A program made the translations under genes and the position numbers. DNA of 64,000 nt from a bacterium (GTDB lineage Bacteria; RUG730; JAAEPJ01): assembly GCA_024222485.1 (NCBI GenBank), contig JAAEPJ010000390.1, forward strand, positions 44,642 to 108,641, written 5' to 3'. The notes under the pieces are model-generated. The model made no database searches, was not told the origin of the DNA, and saw only the letters and a program-made list of their open reading frames with translations. Shown here one piece after another: positions 36,798-46,400 of this stretch (position 1 is its first letter; each line of letters opens with the position of its first letter).

Positions 36798-39700
36798 TTA
36801 TTGAATAATAGCTATTTTTTGAATTTTATGCACATCATGATATTTCACTAAAACAATGTAGACTCCTGTTGCAAGAGAATCTCCATTTCTTTCCTTAGCA
36901 TCCCATTCAATATAATTATTAGTGAAATTTTGAGTGACATCAGTGCCGTCAAAGGCTATTATTTCTTTCCCAGAAATATCATAAACTTTTACTTCAATAT
37001 CAGTATAATCTGTCGGAAGATTCCCTATTTTAATGGCGTCATGTTTATCGGAATAATAAGGGGTAGGATAAACTATCATATTCTCTATCCCCAATGTTGG
37101 TCTGGCTAAAAGAACTGCATAAAGGGATAAACTATCAACTTCAGCAAATAACCTTTGTTCACTGATTTCAATTTCAGTCTCTTGAACATGCTCCCAAGTG
37201 GCTCCATTATAATGAAATAAAGCAAGATCAGCTATAGCATACTTGTTACCATCACTAGCCGGGAGATCAATAATGCGGTCAGCATTACTATCTAGAGTTG
37301 CATAAGAAATATAGATAGTAATGGGTTGATTAGGAAAAGTTTCTTGGTTTGTCCCATTTACATAAACATTAAAATCTTTATATATTCCATGATTGACTGC
37401 AAAGTTTTGCATAGTTGAGTTACTGATTTTATTGTTGGCTTTTAAAATATCAGGATCAGATGCATCTTCTGAGAGAATTTCCCCTTGAATAACTCCCTCT
37501 ACAGTATTTGCATCAATTTTTATGGCTGAACCATCCTCGGCAGTAATGATGGTTTCTTCTGTCGATAAAAATGTATTTTTGATTGTAAAACTAGATGTTC
37601 CCGTAATTGTCGTTGCAATATTTCCTGCTTTATCTTCAGCCGTTACATAGAATGTAATATAGTCACTGTCTCTTTCAGATTTAATATAGGCAGAGCCGAA
37701 CCATAAATCATTACTATGATCTAAAGATATTGTTTGACGAGTAGTTGAGGCTCCAAAAGTATACTCTAGAGTAGGCGTATTTAAGGGGATACCATCGGAA
37801 TCAATGAGTAAATTTGCAACGAATAGACCACTTGTAAGAGGCGATGATAGAGTAACTCCTCCTCTTTTTAAGGTAAGTGTTACTTCTGGTTTTTCAAAAG
37901 CAGCAATAATACCATCTGTCTTGTGAGGGAGTGTGGTTGCTCCATTAGGCATTATAGCTCTAATATAGATATAATATTTTAGCCCATTTGTGAGGGGATC
38001 AATAATTGTCATAGAAGTATTAGTGGTTGATGTCCATGTAGTTTTAGCCGTTTCTAAAGAAGAAAGTTGAGAGATAGCCTCTAGAGGTGAGGAGTAGGTC
38101 GAAGTGCTGATAGCATAAAGATATGTATAACTAGCCTTTTCTTCTTCTGTACCTGGAAAAGCCCACTGAGCAGATAATGTATTAGTACTTTCAGTATAGT
38201 CAATATCCAGACTTTCTAAACCATCATAAAAAGTAATGATGGTGGTAGGTTTCTCCATATTAATATAAACTCCATCAGAAGAAAAAATAAGTTGTCCATC
38301 ACTGTTACTGCTAGCTTCAATATCAATAATATACCTGGTATTGTCTAGTAAGTTTGTGAAATCATTTTTAGTGAATGATGTATTAGAACCTATATTTGTC
38401 CATCCTGCAATATCCGCGCTACCTACCTCTGATGAAGAATATCTTACAGAGTAACGGTATGAAGTTACATCGTCTTTGAATGGGTCGTCCCAATTTGCGG
38501 ATAACGAGGTATTGCTAACTTGTTCATCAATATCAGCACCTATGCCATCATTAATTGTATATGAGGCTAGACGGTGTACTGCCAAGGTTCCAGCGGAAAC
38601 CGTTGCCTTGAAAGCTACTTCGGGGGAATCTTTATGTTTGAGTATAAAGTCTTTATCCGCTGAAGAGGGATTAAAACAGAAATAAGAAACTATCCCCCCT
38701 TTAGTAAAAACAGCATATGATGGTTCATTCGAGTAATAATTGTGTCCAACATACTGACCGAATTTTTTGAGGGTCGTACTCCAGTAGTAAAGAAATGCTT
38801 TTGTTGTTTCCGTATATTCATAGTTAGAATCTTCAACATCAATCTCTAAAGTATAGTCATTAAGTAAACTATAAGCCGTAAATAAATCTTCCCAATTTTT
38901 TAAGTCTACTCCCTCTTCATTTATTAACTGTGTATTATTGGTAAGTAAATAATCTGTATCATATGCTAGGTAGAAACTGCTTGGATTTATCGGTAAAATT
39001 TGAATGCCATAGATGTATGTAGGTGATGCACTAAACCAAGTATTATAGGTAACATCAGATCCAAAAACTTGTCCAATAGATGTATGATTCCAGTTATAAA
39101 TATTATTTTTATTTTGCCAGTATTCTTGAATAGAAGAGTACTCTGTTGTATAGCCCCAAATACCAAGATCTCGATAGGTATCATTTTCAGTAATAAGCCC
39201 CCATAAATAAATGGCAGCCCAAGCATTCATTGCTTCAGAAGAGGACTCTTGGTCTGGACCTTGTGTTGATTGCGGAGAATCTATTGCCATTCCATTCGCT
39301 ATACTATGCCCCTCATATATTTCCATGTTGCGTAAAAAAGGATAATCTGTATTGCCCCGCACTGGATCGGCAATATCCTTAATTAATAGTTCAATCATAT
39401 CCGCATAATTTGTTTTAAATGTAGAATCAAAATGTGCTAAGATAGCTGCCGCATAGATATAATACCCATAGTGAAAATGATGATCATTTAAATTTTCGTT
39501 ACCATAAGAATGAGGGTAGGCTATAAGAGAGTTAATATTTGAGTTGTAATATAGCTCACTATCTCCTCCAACAGAAAGCAGATCTGTTAAGAAATTTTTA
39601 ATAAGTATTTCTAGGTCAGGGGTGGAATCACCCGGAATATCTTCAGCAATCTTTAGTAAATTAGCTAGCATTGTCGCTTTCTTCCCATCAAAGTAAAGGT

Positions 39701-40766
39701 CTTCTCCCTCAATTTCATGATCTTCTAAGAGGAGATAGCTATTAAGAGTTGTCGTACTCGTGGTCGTCATGGAAACTTCAAAAAAAGGGATTATACCATT
39801 AAAATTGAGTTCAGTTGAAAAACTTTTAGTTTGTGTCATTTTTAAAGGACCACGAATGCTATTAAAGGTCTGAGTCATGTTGCTGGAGGCACCATTGTTA
39901 TAATGGTGTGGTAAAAGGAGAATTAATGTATCTCCTCCAGTATCAGTTGTAATATCATATGTTGTCGTTACCTCTTGGGTCGTAGAGTTTATATCCCAAG
40001 ATACTTCGGTATTTGTAATAACATTATAAGCATAGGTTTCAAATGTAGAAATATCTGAGGCAGAAGTCATTGCTCCAATTGAAAATTTAGAGTTGGACTC
40101 AGGTAGAGTTATTGTTGCAGAGCTAGAATGGAACGTTACAGTGGCATCGTCTGGTAAAAATACGCCAAAGTAATGCCCATCACTTGTAATAATTGTAAAG
40201 TTTTGGTTTGAGCCATTTGCATTAAAGGTTAGGTTTTCGCTGGCTGTAATAATGGGATCAATGCCACTCTCATATTCAAAGTAAGTAAAAGCAAAGCCTT
40301 GACCCATTGTAGCCGTAAAAGCTCCATTCCATTTCGCATCGACACTCCAATCAGTAAAGCCCGCTAAGGTAACAGAAGAAACAGCCAAAGAGTCAGCGCC
40401 AACTCTTAGATGACTTGTAAAGGGATAAGATATTCTTGTGCTGGTAGCTGAGTTATCATTAATTCCTAAAATTAAGCCGTCTGTTTGAGCTTGAAAACAA
40501 AAAGGGAACGCGTACATTTGATTAGAAAATTGCGTAAATAAAAGAGAGGCCCACCAAGTATTAGAAGGAAGTGCTTCTGTAATATTTTCTTCTTTATAGA
40601 GTGTCCCTCTAAAGCCTTCTCCACCCGTATTCGAATCAAGCTCTGAATCATTTAAGTAGTATTTATAATAACTACCGCTTCCTACACTCATTGTTGTTCT
40701 TGCATAAACAAGCCCAGAAAACAAAAAAATAATACCTAATACTTTTATTATTTTTATTTTATGCAT
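36798..40766 (-). CDS. Large secreted GH81 endo-1,3-beta-glucanase with fibronectin-like and FlgD-like domains
   Basis: The 1322-residue protein has a signal peptide (IIKVLGIIFLFSGLVYA) and a GH81 domain over about residues 40-690. GH81 hallmarks are NTWWASLLF, FHYGYYIYAAAIL, RNMEIYEGHSIANG and the QESSSEAMNAWAA motif with Glu507 and Glu511. Two or three fibronectin type III-like repeats follow (about 740-1000), then further beta domains, and a FlgD-like C-terminal domain (about 1230-1322, IVYPTPYYSDKH to GDSLATGVYIVLVKYHD). The ATG at 40766 has GGAG 7 bases upstream. It should cut beta-1,3-glucans such as algal laminarin. PorV-like protein lies just upstream. Confidence 0.85.
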   Translation of the reverse strand: MHKIKIIKVLGIIFLFSGLVYARTTMSVGSGSYYKYYLNDSELDSNTGGEGFRGTLYKEENITEALPSNTWWASLLFTQFSNQMYAFPFCFQAQTDGLILGINDNSATSTRISYPFTSHLRVGADSLAVSSVTLAGFTDWSVDAKWNGAFTATMGQGFAFTYFEYESGIDPIITASENLTFNANGSNQNFTIITSDGHYFGVFLPDDATVTFHSSSATITLPESNSKFSIGAMTSASDISTFETYAYNVITNTEVSWDINSTTQEVTTTYDITTDTGGDTLILLLPHHYNNGASSNMTQTFNSIRGPLKMTQTKSFSTELNFNGIIPFFEVSMTTTSTTTLNSYLLLEDHEIEGEDLYFDGKKATMLANLLKIAEDIPGDSTPDLEILIKNFLTDLLSVGGDSELYYNSNINSLIAYPHSYGNENLNDHHFHYGYYIYAAAILAHFDSTFKTNYADMIELLIKDIADPVRGNTDYPFLRNMEIYEGHSIANGMAIDSPQSTQGPDQESSSEAMNAWAAIYLWGLITENDTYRDLGIWGYTTEYSSIQEYWQNKNNIYNWNHTSIGQVFGSDVTYNTWFSASPTYIYGIQILPINPSSFYLAYDTDYLLTNNTQLINEEGVDLKNWEDLFTAYSLLNDYTLEIDVEDSNYEYTETTKAFLYYWSTTLKKFGQYVGHNYYSNEPSYAVFTKGGIVSYFCFNPSSADKDFILKHKDSPEVAFKATVSAGTLAVHRLASYTINDGIGADIDEQVSNTSLSANWDDPFKDDVTSYRYSVRYSSSEVGSADIAGWTNIGSNTSFTKNDFTNLLDNTRYIIDIEASSNSDGQLIFSSDGVYINMEKPTTIITFYDGLESLDIDYTESTNTLSAQWAFPGTEEEKASYTYLYAISTSTYSSPLEAISQLSSLETAKTTWTSTTNTSMTIIDPLTNGLKYYIYIRAIMPNGATTLPHKTDGIIAAFEKPEVTLTLKRGGVTLSSPLTSGLFVANLLIDSDGIPLNTPTLEYTFGASTTRQTISLDHSNDLWFGSAYIKSERDSDYITFYVTAEDKAGNIATTITGTSSFTIKNTFLSTEETIITAEDGSAIKIDANTVEGVIQGEILSEDASDPDILKANNKISNSTMQNFAVNHGIYKDFNVYVNGTNQETFPNQPITIYISYATLDSNADRIIDLPASDGNKYAIADLALFHYNGATWEHVQETEIEISEQRLFAEVDSLSLYAVLLARPTLGIENMIVYPTPYYSDKHDAIKIGNLPTDYTDIEVKVYDISGKEIIAFDGTDVTQNFTNNYIEWDAKERNGDSLATGVYIVLVKYHDVHKIQKIAIIQ

Positions 40767-40823
40767 CAAATATCTCCTATTATTATTGTGAAAACAGTAT
40801 TTAAATATTTACGATTATGTCCT

Positions 40824-41720
40824 TTAATCAAAAATATACTTTAAAGAAATACGGTGTGTATCACCAAGGTCTCCAAACGGGACAAAAGCATAATCAATAA
40901 ATAATTTATACAGAGTAGAAAACCCCAAACCTAAGGTATAGCCATCACTTGCATAGCTATCACTGGTATAGCTATATCCTGCTCTGACATCAAAATTATT
41001 ACTGACAAAATATTCAATACCTGTTCTGTAAATAGGTTCAGAATTAATTTCTTTTTCCATATCTAGTCCAAGATGGTATTTGCCATGATTATAATAGCTA
41101 AGGCCAAGAGACGCAGTCATAGGAAGAGGAGATGCTGTTTTATAGACTTTTAAATCTGATCCTGCATTTCTAATGCTGGCTCCAAGGTTCCATGCCCTGT
41201 TAATACTCCACAAGACCCCTGCATCAGCAGCATAAGCACTACCACTTTCTTTGTATAATTCCTGTGTAATTGTTTTTGCTGTAATACCAGCGGCAATAGA
41301 ACTCGTCAGTTTTTTAGTTAAAGTAACAGTATAAGCCGTATCCGCGCCATCAAAGGTTCCTTGTTTTATTCCCTCAGTATCTCTTTCATCCATAGAGCCG
41401 GGAGACAATTGTCTTACAGAAAAAGCTAAAACTAGTTCTCTCCGGTTCCCGATAGGTTTTGCATAAGCAATATAGCTCATACTAATTCCTTGGAACCATT
41501 TATTATGTGCGAAATAAAGCTGAGCATCTTTAACCCAGAAAAGTGCAGCAGGGTTGATCTCAATATTAGAAACATCTCCAAAAACAGCATTTCCAGCACC
41601 ACCCATACCTATAGAACGAGCCGATGGGTTAATACGCAGAAAAACAGCACTGTTTGTCTTTGAGGAAAGACTAGAGAACAGGACAGTAGTTAAGAAACAT
41701 ATCAAGAGGATCTTTTGCAT
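40824..41720 (-). CDS. PorV/PorQ family outer-membrane protein
   Basis: The 298-residue protein has a signal peptide and the PorV/PorQ N-terminal motif LRINPSARSIGMGGAGNAVFGDVSNIEINPAAL. The rest is a beta-barrel with alternating strands, ending in SLKYIFD. PorV shuttles type IX secretion substrates across the outer membrane in Bacteroidota; the wider family also occurs in candidate phyla. It is 57 bases ahead of the GH81 gene on the same strand, so they form an operon. Its partner may be the secreted glucanase with a sorting-like C terminus. Confidence 0.75.
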   Translation of the reverse strand: MQKILLICFLTTVLFSSLSSKTNSAVFLRINPSARSIGMGGAGNAVFGDVSNIEINPAALFWVKDAQLYFAHNKWFQGISMSYIAYAKPIGNRRELVLAFSVRQLSPGSMDERDTEGIKQGTFDGADTAYTVTLTKKLTSSIAAGITAKTITQELYKESGSAYAADAGVLWSINRAWNLGASIRNAGSDLKVYKTASPLPMTASLGLSYYNHGKYHLGLDMEKEINSEPIYRTGIEYFVSNNFDVRAGYSYTSDSYASDGYTLGLGFSTLYKLFIDYAFVPFGDLGDTHRISLKYIFD

Positions 41721-42101
41721 ATTATGGCACCTTCTTTCTGTAAAATTTGAAATTTAAAAAATTAAATTATAAAATAATTTTATGAAATTTGACTAAATAA
41801 CTCCAGTATTTATCTATATATTAAAAAATAAAATTTAATTATGAATCTTTTAATAAGGATACATTCATATATTAATATGTTAAAAGAGATTAAAAATTTT
41901 AGCATTTTTATTTCTTAATTTATTAGTATACATAAATTAATGCTTAATTTCTAATAAGAAAAATATGATAAAAATATTAAAAATATAACAAAAAAATAAG
42001 ATTACAATAAATTAAGAATAAATTTATTAAGCAATACTATTTATTTTTTCTCGTAAATAGCTTGCCAAAAGAATAGAATGGTGCTTTTAAGGAGGAATAT
42101 T
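41721..42101. other. Very AT-rich divergent intergenic region
   Basis: This 381-base gap separates the PorV-like gene (reverse) from the broken DUF3047 gene (forward). It is extremely AT-rich, with long A and T runs, and has no ORF of note, no DnaA box cluster and no tRNA. Promoters for both genes must lie here, but none can be singled out. A strong GGAGG at 42091 serves the DUF3047 frame. Confidence 0.6.
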
Positions 42102-42704
42102 TTGAAATTATTTTTAATTTTATTGCTATTATTTTTGACGGGTAATTGTTACGCTTATAAAGAAAATTTTAATGACTTGGAAGCTTGAAGTCCTTTTTAT
42201 TTTAAAAAAAATGAGAGACATACAGAATATAAAGTTGTTAATGGGTTGTTAGTCACTAAAAGTAATAACTCTGCATCTAGTCTAATGTTAGATAAAGATA
42301 TTAATGTTTACCAAACACCTAAAATGCATTGGCGTTGGAAAGTTGATAATATTTTGACAAAAGGAGATGTGAGATTTAAAGAAAGTGATGATTTGCCCAT
42401 AAGAATTTATGTGGTTTTTAAGGGGAGGTTTTTGAAAATTTCAACACTAAACTATGTGTGGGCTAATAAGCAACATAGCAAAAAATTTTTTACAAGTACT
42501 TATAGCGATAAAGTTAAAATTATTATTATGCAAGATGATCGTATAGGTAGCTGGCAAAAAGAAGAAGTAGATATTGTTGAGGATTATTTGACAGTTTTTG
42601 GCACTAAGCCCCCTAAGATCGCTAAAGTTTTCATCATGAGTGATTCAGATAATACGGGGGGAAAGGTCACTGCATATTTAGATTATTTAGATATTTCTGC
42701 GTGA
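42102..42704 (+). pseudogene. DUF3047 secreted protein interrupted by one in-frame TGA
   Basis: The frame runs 200 residues from a TTG at 42102 with GGAGG 6 bases upstream. It starts with a signal peptide (LFLILLLLFLTGNCYA). Codon 29 (42186-42188) is TGA, in the context EA*SPFYF, where this family usually has tryptophan. The remaining 171 codons are intact and carry DUF3047 motifs: MHWRWKVDNILTKGD, RIYVVF, NYVWANK and FIMSDSDNTGGKVTAYLDY. A downstream restart at 42246 would lose the signal. Other genes here end in TGA, so the code is standard. A point mutation or programmed readthrough are the options. Confidence 0.75.
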
Positions 42705-42754
42705 AAAATAAGAAAAAAGTTTGCTTAAAATAAGAAAAAATGATATTTAGTATC

Positions 42755-42782
42755 AATTTAAAAAATATAATTTAAAAAATAT
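42755..42782. repeat. Perfect 14-base tandem duplication
   Basis: The unit AATTTAAAAAATAT is repeated twice without a gap. A second pair of AAATAAGAAAAAA copies lies just upstream. They sit between the DUF3047 pseudogene and rpmB and are probably slippage products of an AT-rich region. Confidence 0.8.
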
Positions 42783-42881
42783 AATCTCAATTTTGTTAAC
42801 TTTTTTTAACTAAATGAGACAATAATTAAAATTATTTTTAAACGGAATCTTGATATAAGATATAAGAAGGAGTTAATAACT

Positions 42882-43070
42882 ATGGGATATAAATGTACAA
42901 TTTGTGACAAAAAAACACAATCCGGAAATAATGTAAGTCATTCTAATAGAAAAACAAAAAGAAGTTTTAAACCTAATTTACAAAAAATTAATATCATTGA
43001 TGCTGGTATCAAACAAAAAAAATATGTTTGTACATCTTGTATTAAAGCAGGGAAAATAACAAAAGCTTAA
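42882..43070 (+). CDS. rpmB: Large ribosomal subunit protein bL28
   Basis: The 62-residue basic protein has the L28 pattern: a CTICDKK start, GNNVSHSNRKTKRSFKPNLQ, and a CTSCIKAGKI end. The two CxxC pairs mark the zinc-binding form. AGGAG is upstream of the ATG and a strong terminator follows, so the gene is probably monocistronic. Confidence 0.95.
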   Translation: MGYKCTICDKKTQSGNNVSHSNRKTKRSFKPNLQKINIIDAGIKQKKYVCTSCIKAGKITKA

Positions 43071-43100
43071 GTTTTTCTTACCTTGTTTATCGTTATATCT

Positions 43101-43143
43101 AAAAGCCGAAGTCTTTACTAGTAGAGGATTTCGGCTTTTTTTT
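43101..43143 (+). terminator. Intrinsic terminator after rpmB
   Basis: AAAAGCCGAA (43101-43110) pairs with TTCGGCTTTT (43130-43139), and a run of eight or more T follows. This is a textbook rho-independent terminator and ends the rpmB transcript. Confidence 0.92.
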
Positions 43144-43175
43144 AGAGTTAATCAAAATATGCCGTGGAGTTTGGA

Positions 43176-45260
43176 ATGAAACAAGTAATCCAGAACTATA
43201 AGACAGGTGAGCTTAAAATAGAAGAGGTTGCCTACCCTATTTTGAAATCTGATTCCATTATTTTTAAAACAAAATCATCTTTAATTAGTGCTGGAACAGA
43301 GCGTACAAAAATTGAAACAGCACAGATGAATCTTATCGAAAAAGCTATGTCTCGTTTAGATCTTGTAAAAACCTTAGTTAATAATATTAAGCAAGAAGGT
43401 GTATTGTTTACTTTTAAAAAAGCTTTTAATAAGTTAAATACTCCGATTACTTTAGGCTATAGTGCGAGCGGGATAGTTGTTGATTCCAATACTAAGTTAA
43501 AAAAAGGAGATCGTGTTGCGGCTATTGGGGAAATAACTGCCGCACATGCGGACTATAATGTGACACCTTCAAATAGCTTTGTTAAAATGCCGGATAATGT
43601 TTCTTTTGATGAAGCTGCCTTTGGTGGTCTTGGAGCTATTGCCCTTAATGCTGTGGAGATTTCTCAACTTAAAAAAGGTGAAAAAGTTGTCTTGATTGGG
43701 CTTGGTCTCCTGGGACAGATTGTTTTGCAGGTTTTGATGGCAAAAGGTGTGGAAGTTATTGGCGTGGAAATTGATGATGATAAACTAGATCTTGCTAAAA
43801 AATTAGGATTAAGAAAACTTATTAATCCTTTGAAAGAAGATATGCAATCAATAGCTAAAGATGTGGATGCTGTCCTTATTACTGCGGCTAGTCGTAATAA
43901 TTTTCCTATTGAGCTTGCGGGGAGGCTTGTGCGTAATAAAGGTCGTGTCATTTTAGTTGGGTCAATGCCAATCAATATTCCTCGAGAAGATTTTTATAGT
44001 AAAGAAATTATTTTTATGATTGCTCGTGGTTTTGGCGCGGATCTTTATTATAATGAAGAGGAAAAACGGAACTACTCTTTTAGCTATAAACCAAGGACAA
44101 TGAAAGAAAACCTTGCAAGGTTTTTACAAATGGTCTCTGCTCAAAAAATTAATTTGAAACTTCTAATGACTCATAAATTTAAACTCAATGATGCAAAAAA
44201 AGCTTATCAAATGATTTGTGAAAATAAGGAGAAATATTTAGCGATTTTGTTTGAATATGACGACTTAGAAGATAAGACAGATAAAATTATTTTTGAACAA
44301 AAAAAAATAAATAATGCATCTCTTAAGAATACAGAAGGAAAACATCCTATTGGCTTTATTGGTGCAGGAAGTTTTGCCCAAGGATATATTTTGCCAACTC
44401 TTAAAAAACGAGATGATCTTGTTTTAGTTGGTGTTGCCAGTGCTACAGGTGTGAATGCTAATAATGTTGCAAGAAAGTTTGGGTTTTCCTATGCAACGAG
44501 AGACTTTACAGAAATTTTAAATGATAAAAATATTGAAACAGTTTTTATTACTACGAGACATAACTTGCATGCTAAGTTTGTCATTTTAGCCCTTGAAGCC
44601 GGCAAAAATGTTTTTGTAGAGAAGCCACTTTGTTTAACGAAAGAAGAGTTGGCAAAGATTAAAGTTGCTTATTTAAAAAGTAGTAAAATTTTAATGGTTG
44701 GGTTTAATCGAAGGTTTTCACCCTTTATTGAGGAAACAAAAACTTTTTTTCTTAATAGATTCGGACCAATGATGCTAACCTACCGTGTTAATGCTGGTTT
44801 TCTCCCTTCTGAGCATTGGTTGCATCACAAAGAAGGCGGAGGTAGAGTCGTGGGTGAGGGTTGTCACTTTATTGATCTTGTTAATTTTTTGGTTGATGAT
44901 GAGGTCATGGATATTAAAGTTTGTGGGAGAACAGATGAAAATTTTAATATTACAGTTTTTTATAAAGATTCATCTATTGCCAGTATTCAGTATTCATCTG
45001 TTGGCGATGTCAGTTACTCTCGTGAAAGGCTCGAAGCCTTTTGTGATAATTCTGCCGTAGCGATTGATAACTATAAAAAAGGGGATTATTCACGAAAAGG
45101 CAGAGTCAAAAAATTGCGAAAAATGGGGAGAGATATGGGACACAAGAATGAGATAAATTATTTTGTAGATGCTTTAATTGTAGGGAAGGCTTTAATTAGC
45201 TTTGATGATTTAGTAAAAACAACAGAAATGACTCTGTTAGTTGGCAAGCATTTTCAATGA
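43176..45260 (+). CDS. Two-domain oxidoreductase: zinc-type dehydrogenase fused to Gfo/Idh/MocA
   Basis: The 694-residue protein joins two enzyme folds. Residues 1-360 form a medium-chain dehydrogenase (GYSASGIVVDSN, then GLGLLGQIVLQVLMAKG as NAD site). Residues 385-694 are a Gfo/Idh/MocA oxidoreductase (IGFIGAGSFAQGYILP, VFVEKPLCLTKEEL, GEGCHFIDLVNFLV). Such fusions occur in polysaccharide clusters and may make modified sugars. The next gene is a WecG-type glycosyltransferase. The ATG at 43176 follows GGAG by 7 bases. Confidence 0.85.
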   Translation: MKQVIQNYKTGELKIEEVAYPILKSDSIIFKTKSSLISAGTERTKIETAQMNLIEKAMSRLDLVKTLVNNIKQEGVLFTFKKAFNKLNTPITLGYSASGIVVDSNTKLKKGDRVAAIGEITAAHADYNVTPSNSFVKMPDNVSFDEAAFGGLGAIALNAVEISQLKKGEKVVLIGLGLLGQIVLQVLMAKGVEVIGVEIDDDKLDLAKKLGLRKLINPLKEDMQSIAKDVDAVLITAASRNNFPIELAGRLVRNKGRVILVGSMPINIPREDFYSKEIIFMIARGFGADLYYNEEEKRNYSFSYKPRTMKENLARFLQMVSAQKINLKLLMTHKFKLNDAKKAYQMICENKEKYLAILFEYDDLEDKTDKIIFEQKKINNASLKNTEGKHPIGFIGAGSFAQGYILPTLKKRDDLVLVGVASATGVNANNVARKFGFSYATRDFTEILNDKNIETVFITTRHNLHAKFVILALEAGKNVFVEKPLCLTKEELAKIKVAYLKSSKILMVGFNRRFSPFIEETKTFFLNRFGPMMLTYRVNAGFLPSEHWLHHKEGGGRVVGEGCHFIDLVNFLVDDEVMDIKVCGRTDENFNITVFYKDSSIASIQYSSVGDVSYSRERLEAFCDNSAVAIDNYKKGDYSRKGRVKKLRKMGRDMGHKNEINYFVDALIVGKALISFDDLVKTTEMTLLVGKHFQ

Positions 45261-45405
45261 AATAAAAGTAAGTAAGGGCATTGACTCTCCATGTAAAGTT
45301 CTGATGATTTTTTAAGCGGATACTCAATCTTATTGGATATCAAAATCTCTGTGAGAGTTTAATACACTTAGGGATAGCATCGTTAAAGTTTAAAGGAAAG
45401 TAGTA

Positions 45406-46125
45406 ATGGCAAAATTTGATTTTTTAGGTCTCAGATTTGATGATTATTCCGTTTCAGAAGCTATTGAAAAGATAGAGGAATATATTGAGCAGAAAATTCC
45501 TAGGATGGTCTTTACCCCCAATGCTGAGCTTATTGTAAGAGCCAGCGAGTCTCAGGACCTTAAAGAGGTTTATCATAAAACAGATATTGTTTGTGTTGAT
45601 AGTTGGGTCGTTTACTACTTTACAAAGATGAAGGGTCATAAATTAAAAGAACCGGCAAGTGCGGCAAATATAATGTTCCGCTTTTTACCAAAAATTGCGA
45701 AAAAAGGTTATAAGGTTTATTTGCTTGGTGCAACAAATGAGGTTGTCAAGGTTGTTAATCAAAAATTAATAAAAATGAATGTTAATGTTGTTGGCTTTTA
45801 TGATGGCTACTTTGATAAAGGAAACCCAGAAGAAGTCGTTAAGGATATTAAAAAATCAAAGGCAGATATTCTTTTTGTGGCTATGAGTACACCTTTTAAA
45901 GAAAATTTTGTTTCGCAAAATTTAGCAACAATGAACATCCCTGTCTCAATAGGTGTTGGTGGAAGCTTTGATATTATTGCCGGAAAATGTAGTCATGCAC
46001 CTATTTGGATAAGCAAGATAGGGCTTGAATGGTTTTACAGATTTATGCAAGAACCAAGGCGCATGTGGTATAGATACTTAGTTACAAATACAAAATTTTT
46101 ACTTTTATATTTTTTTAAAAGTTAA
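45406..46125 (+). CDS. WecG/TagA/CpsF family glycosyltransferase
   Basis: The 239-residue protein has the family pattern: TPNAELIVRA, VCVDSWVV, GYKVYLLGATNEVVK, ADILFVAMSTPFKE, IGVGGSFDIIAGK and LEWFYRFMQEPRRMWYRYL. Relatives transfer an N-acetylmannosamine-type sugar to a lipid-linked acceptor for teichoic acid or enterobacterial common antigen. It probably adds the second sugar to a lipid carrier primed by a polyprenyl-phosphate transferase like the one at 23940-25322. The acceptor is unknown. Confidence 0.9.
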   Translation: MAKFDFLGLRFDDYSVSEAIEKIEEYIEQKIPRMVFTPNAELIVRASESQDLKEVYHKTDIVCVDSWVVYYFTKMKGHKLKEPASAANIMFRFLPKIAKKGYKVYLLGATNEVVKVVNQKLIKMNVNVVGFYDGYFDKGNPEEVVKDIKKSKADILFVAMSTPFKENFVSQNLATMNIPVSIGVGGSFDIIAGKCSHAPIWISKIGLEWFYRFMQEPRRMWYRYLVTNTKFLLLYFFKS

Positions 46126-46226
46126 AAGATATACTTTTGTTGGTTTGTTTTTAAAGCTGGATAAATGAGGAGGATTATTGATTTTTTATTAGGAAATGAG
46201 ATCTGTTTTGCTATAGGAGGGTGAGA

Positions 46227-46307
46227 ATGTTTAGATATTTCTTGCCTAAAGAGATTGATTTCGCTAATATGAAAATATCTTTACAAGTAAATATCATAAT
46301 TGACTAG
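46227..46307 (+). CDS. Short 26-residue ORF with ideal ribosome binding site
   Basis: The ORF MFRYFLPKEIDFANMKISLQ... has a perfect AGGAGG 6 bases before its ATG and stops at TAG. The start resembles the N terminus of DUF47 (PhoU-like) proteins (MF..LPKE..F), so it may be a fragment of one, or a leader peptide. It lies in the 275-base gap before the hot-dog protein gene, and no downstream frame continues it. Confidence 0.3.
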   Translation: MFRYFLPKEIDFANMKISLQVNIIID

Positions 46308-46400
46308 ATTTGGAACTAGTTACTATGTTCAAAATCTATATCTTTTATTGGAATGTGCAATATTTTGTGGTTTTGTACTTCAATATAGGATGTAAGATAG

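Noticed and set aside
41721-42101. Replication origin in the very AT-rich gap
   Set aside because: No DnaA-box cluster, and no dnaA or dnaN next to it.
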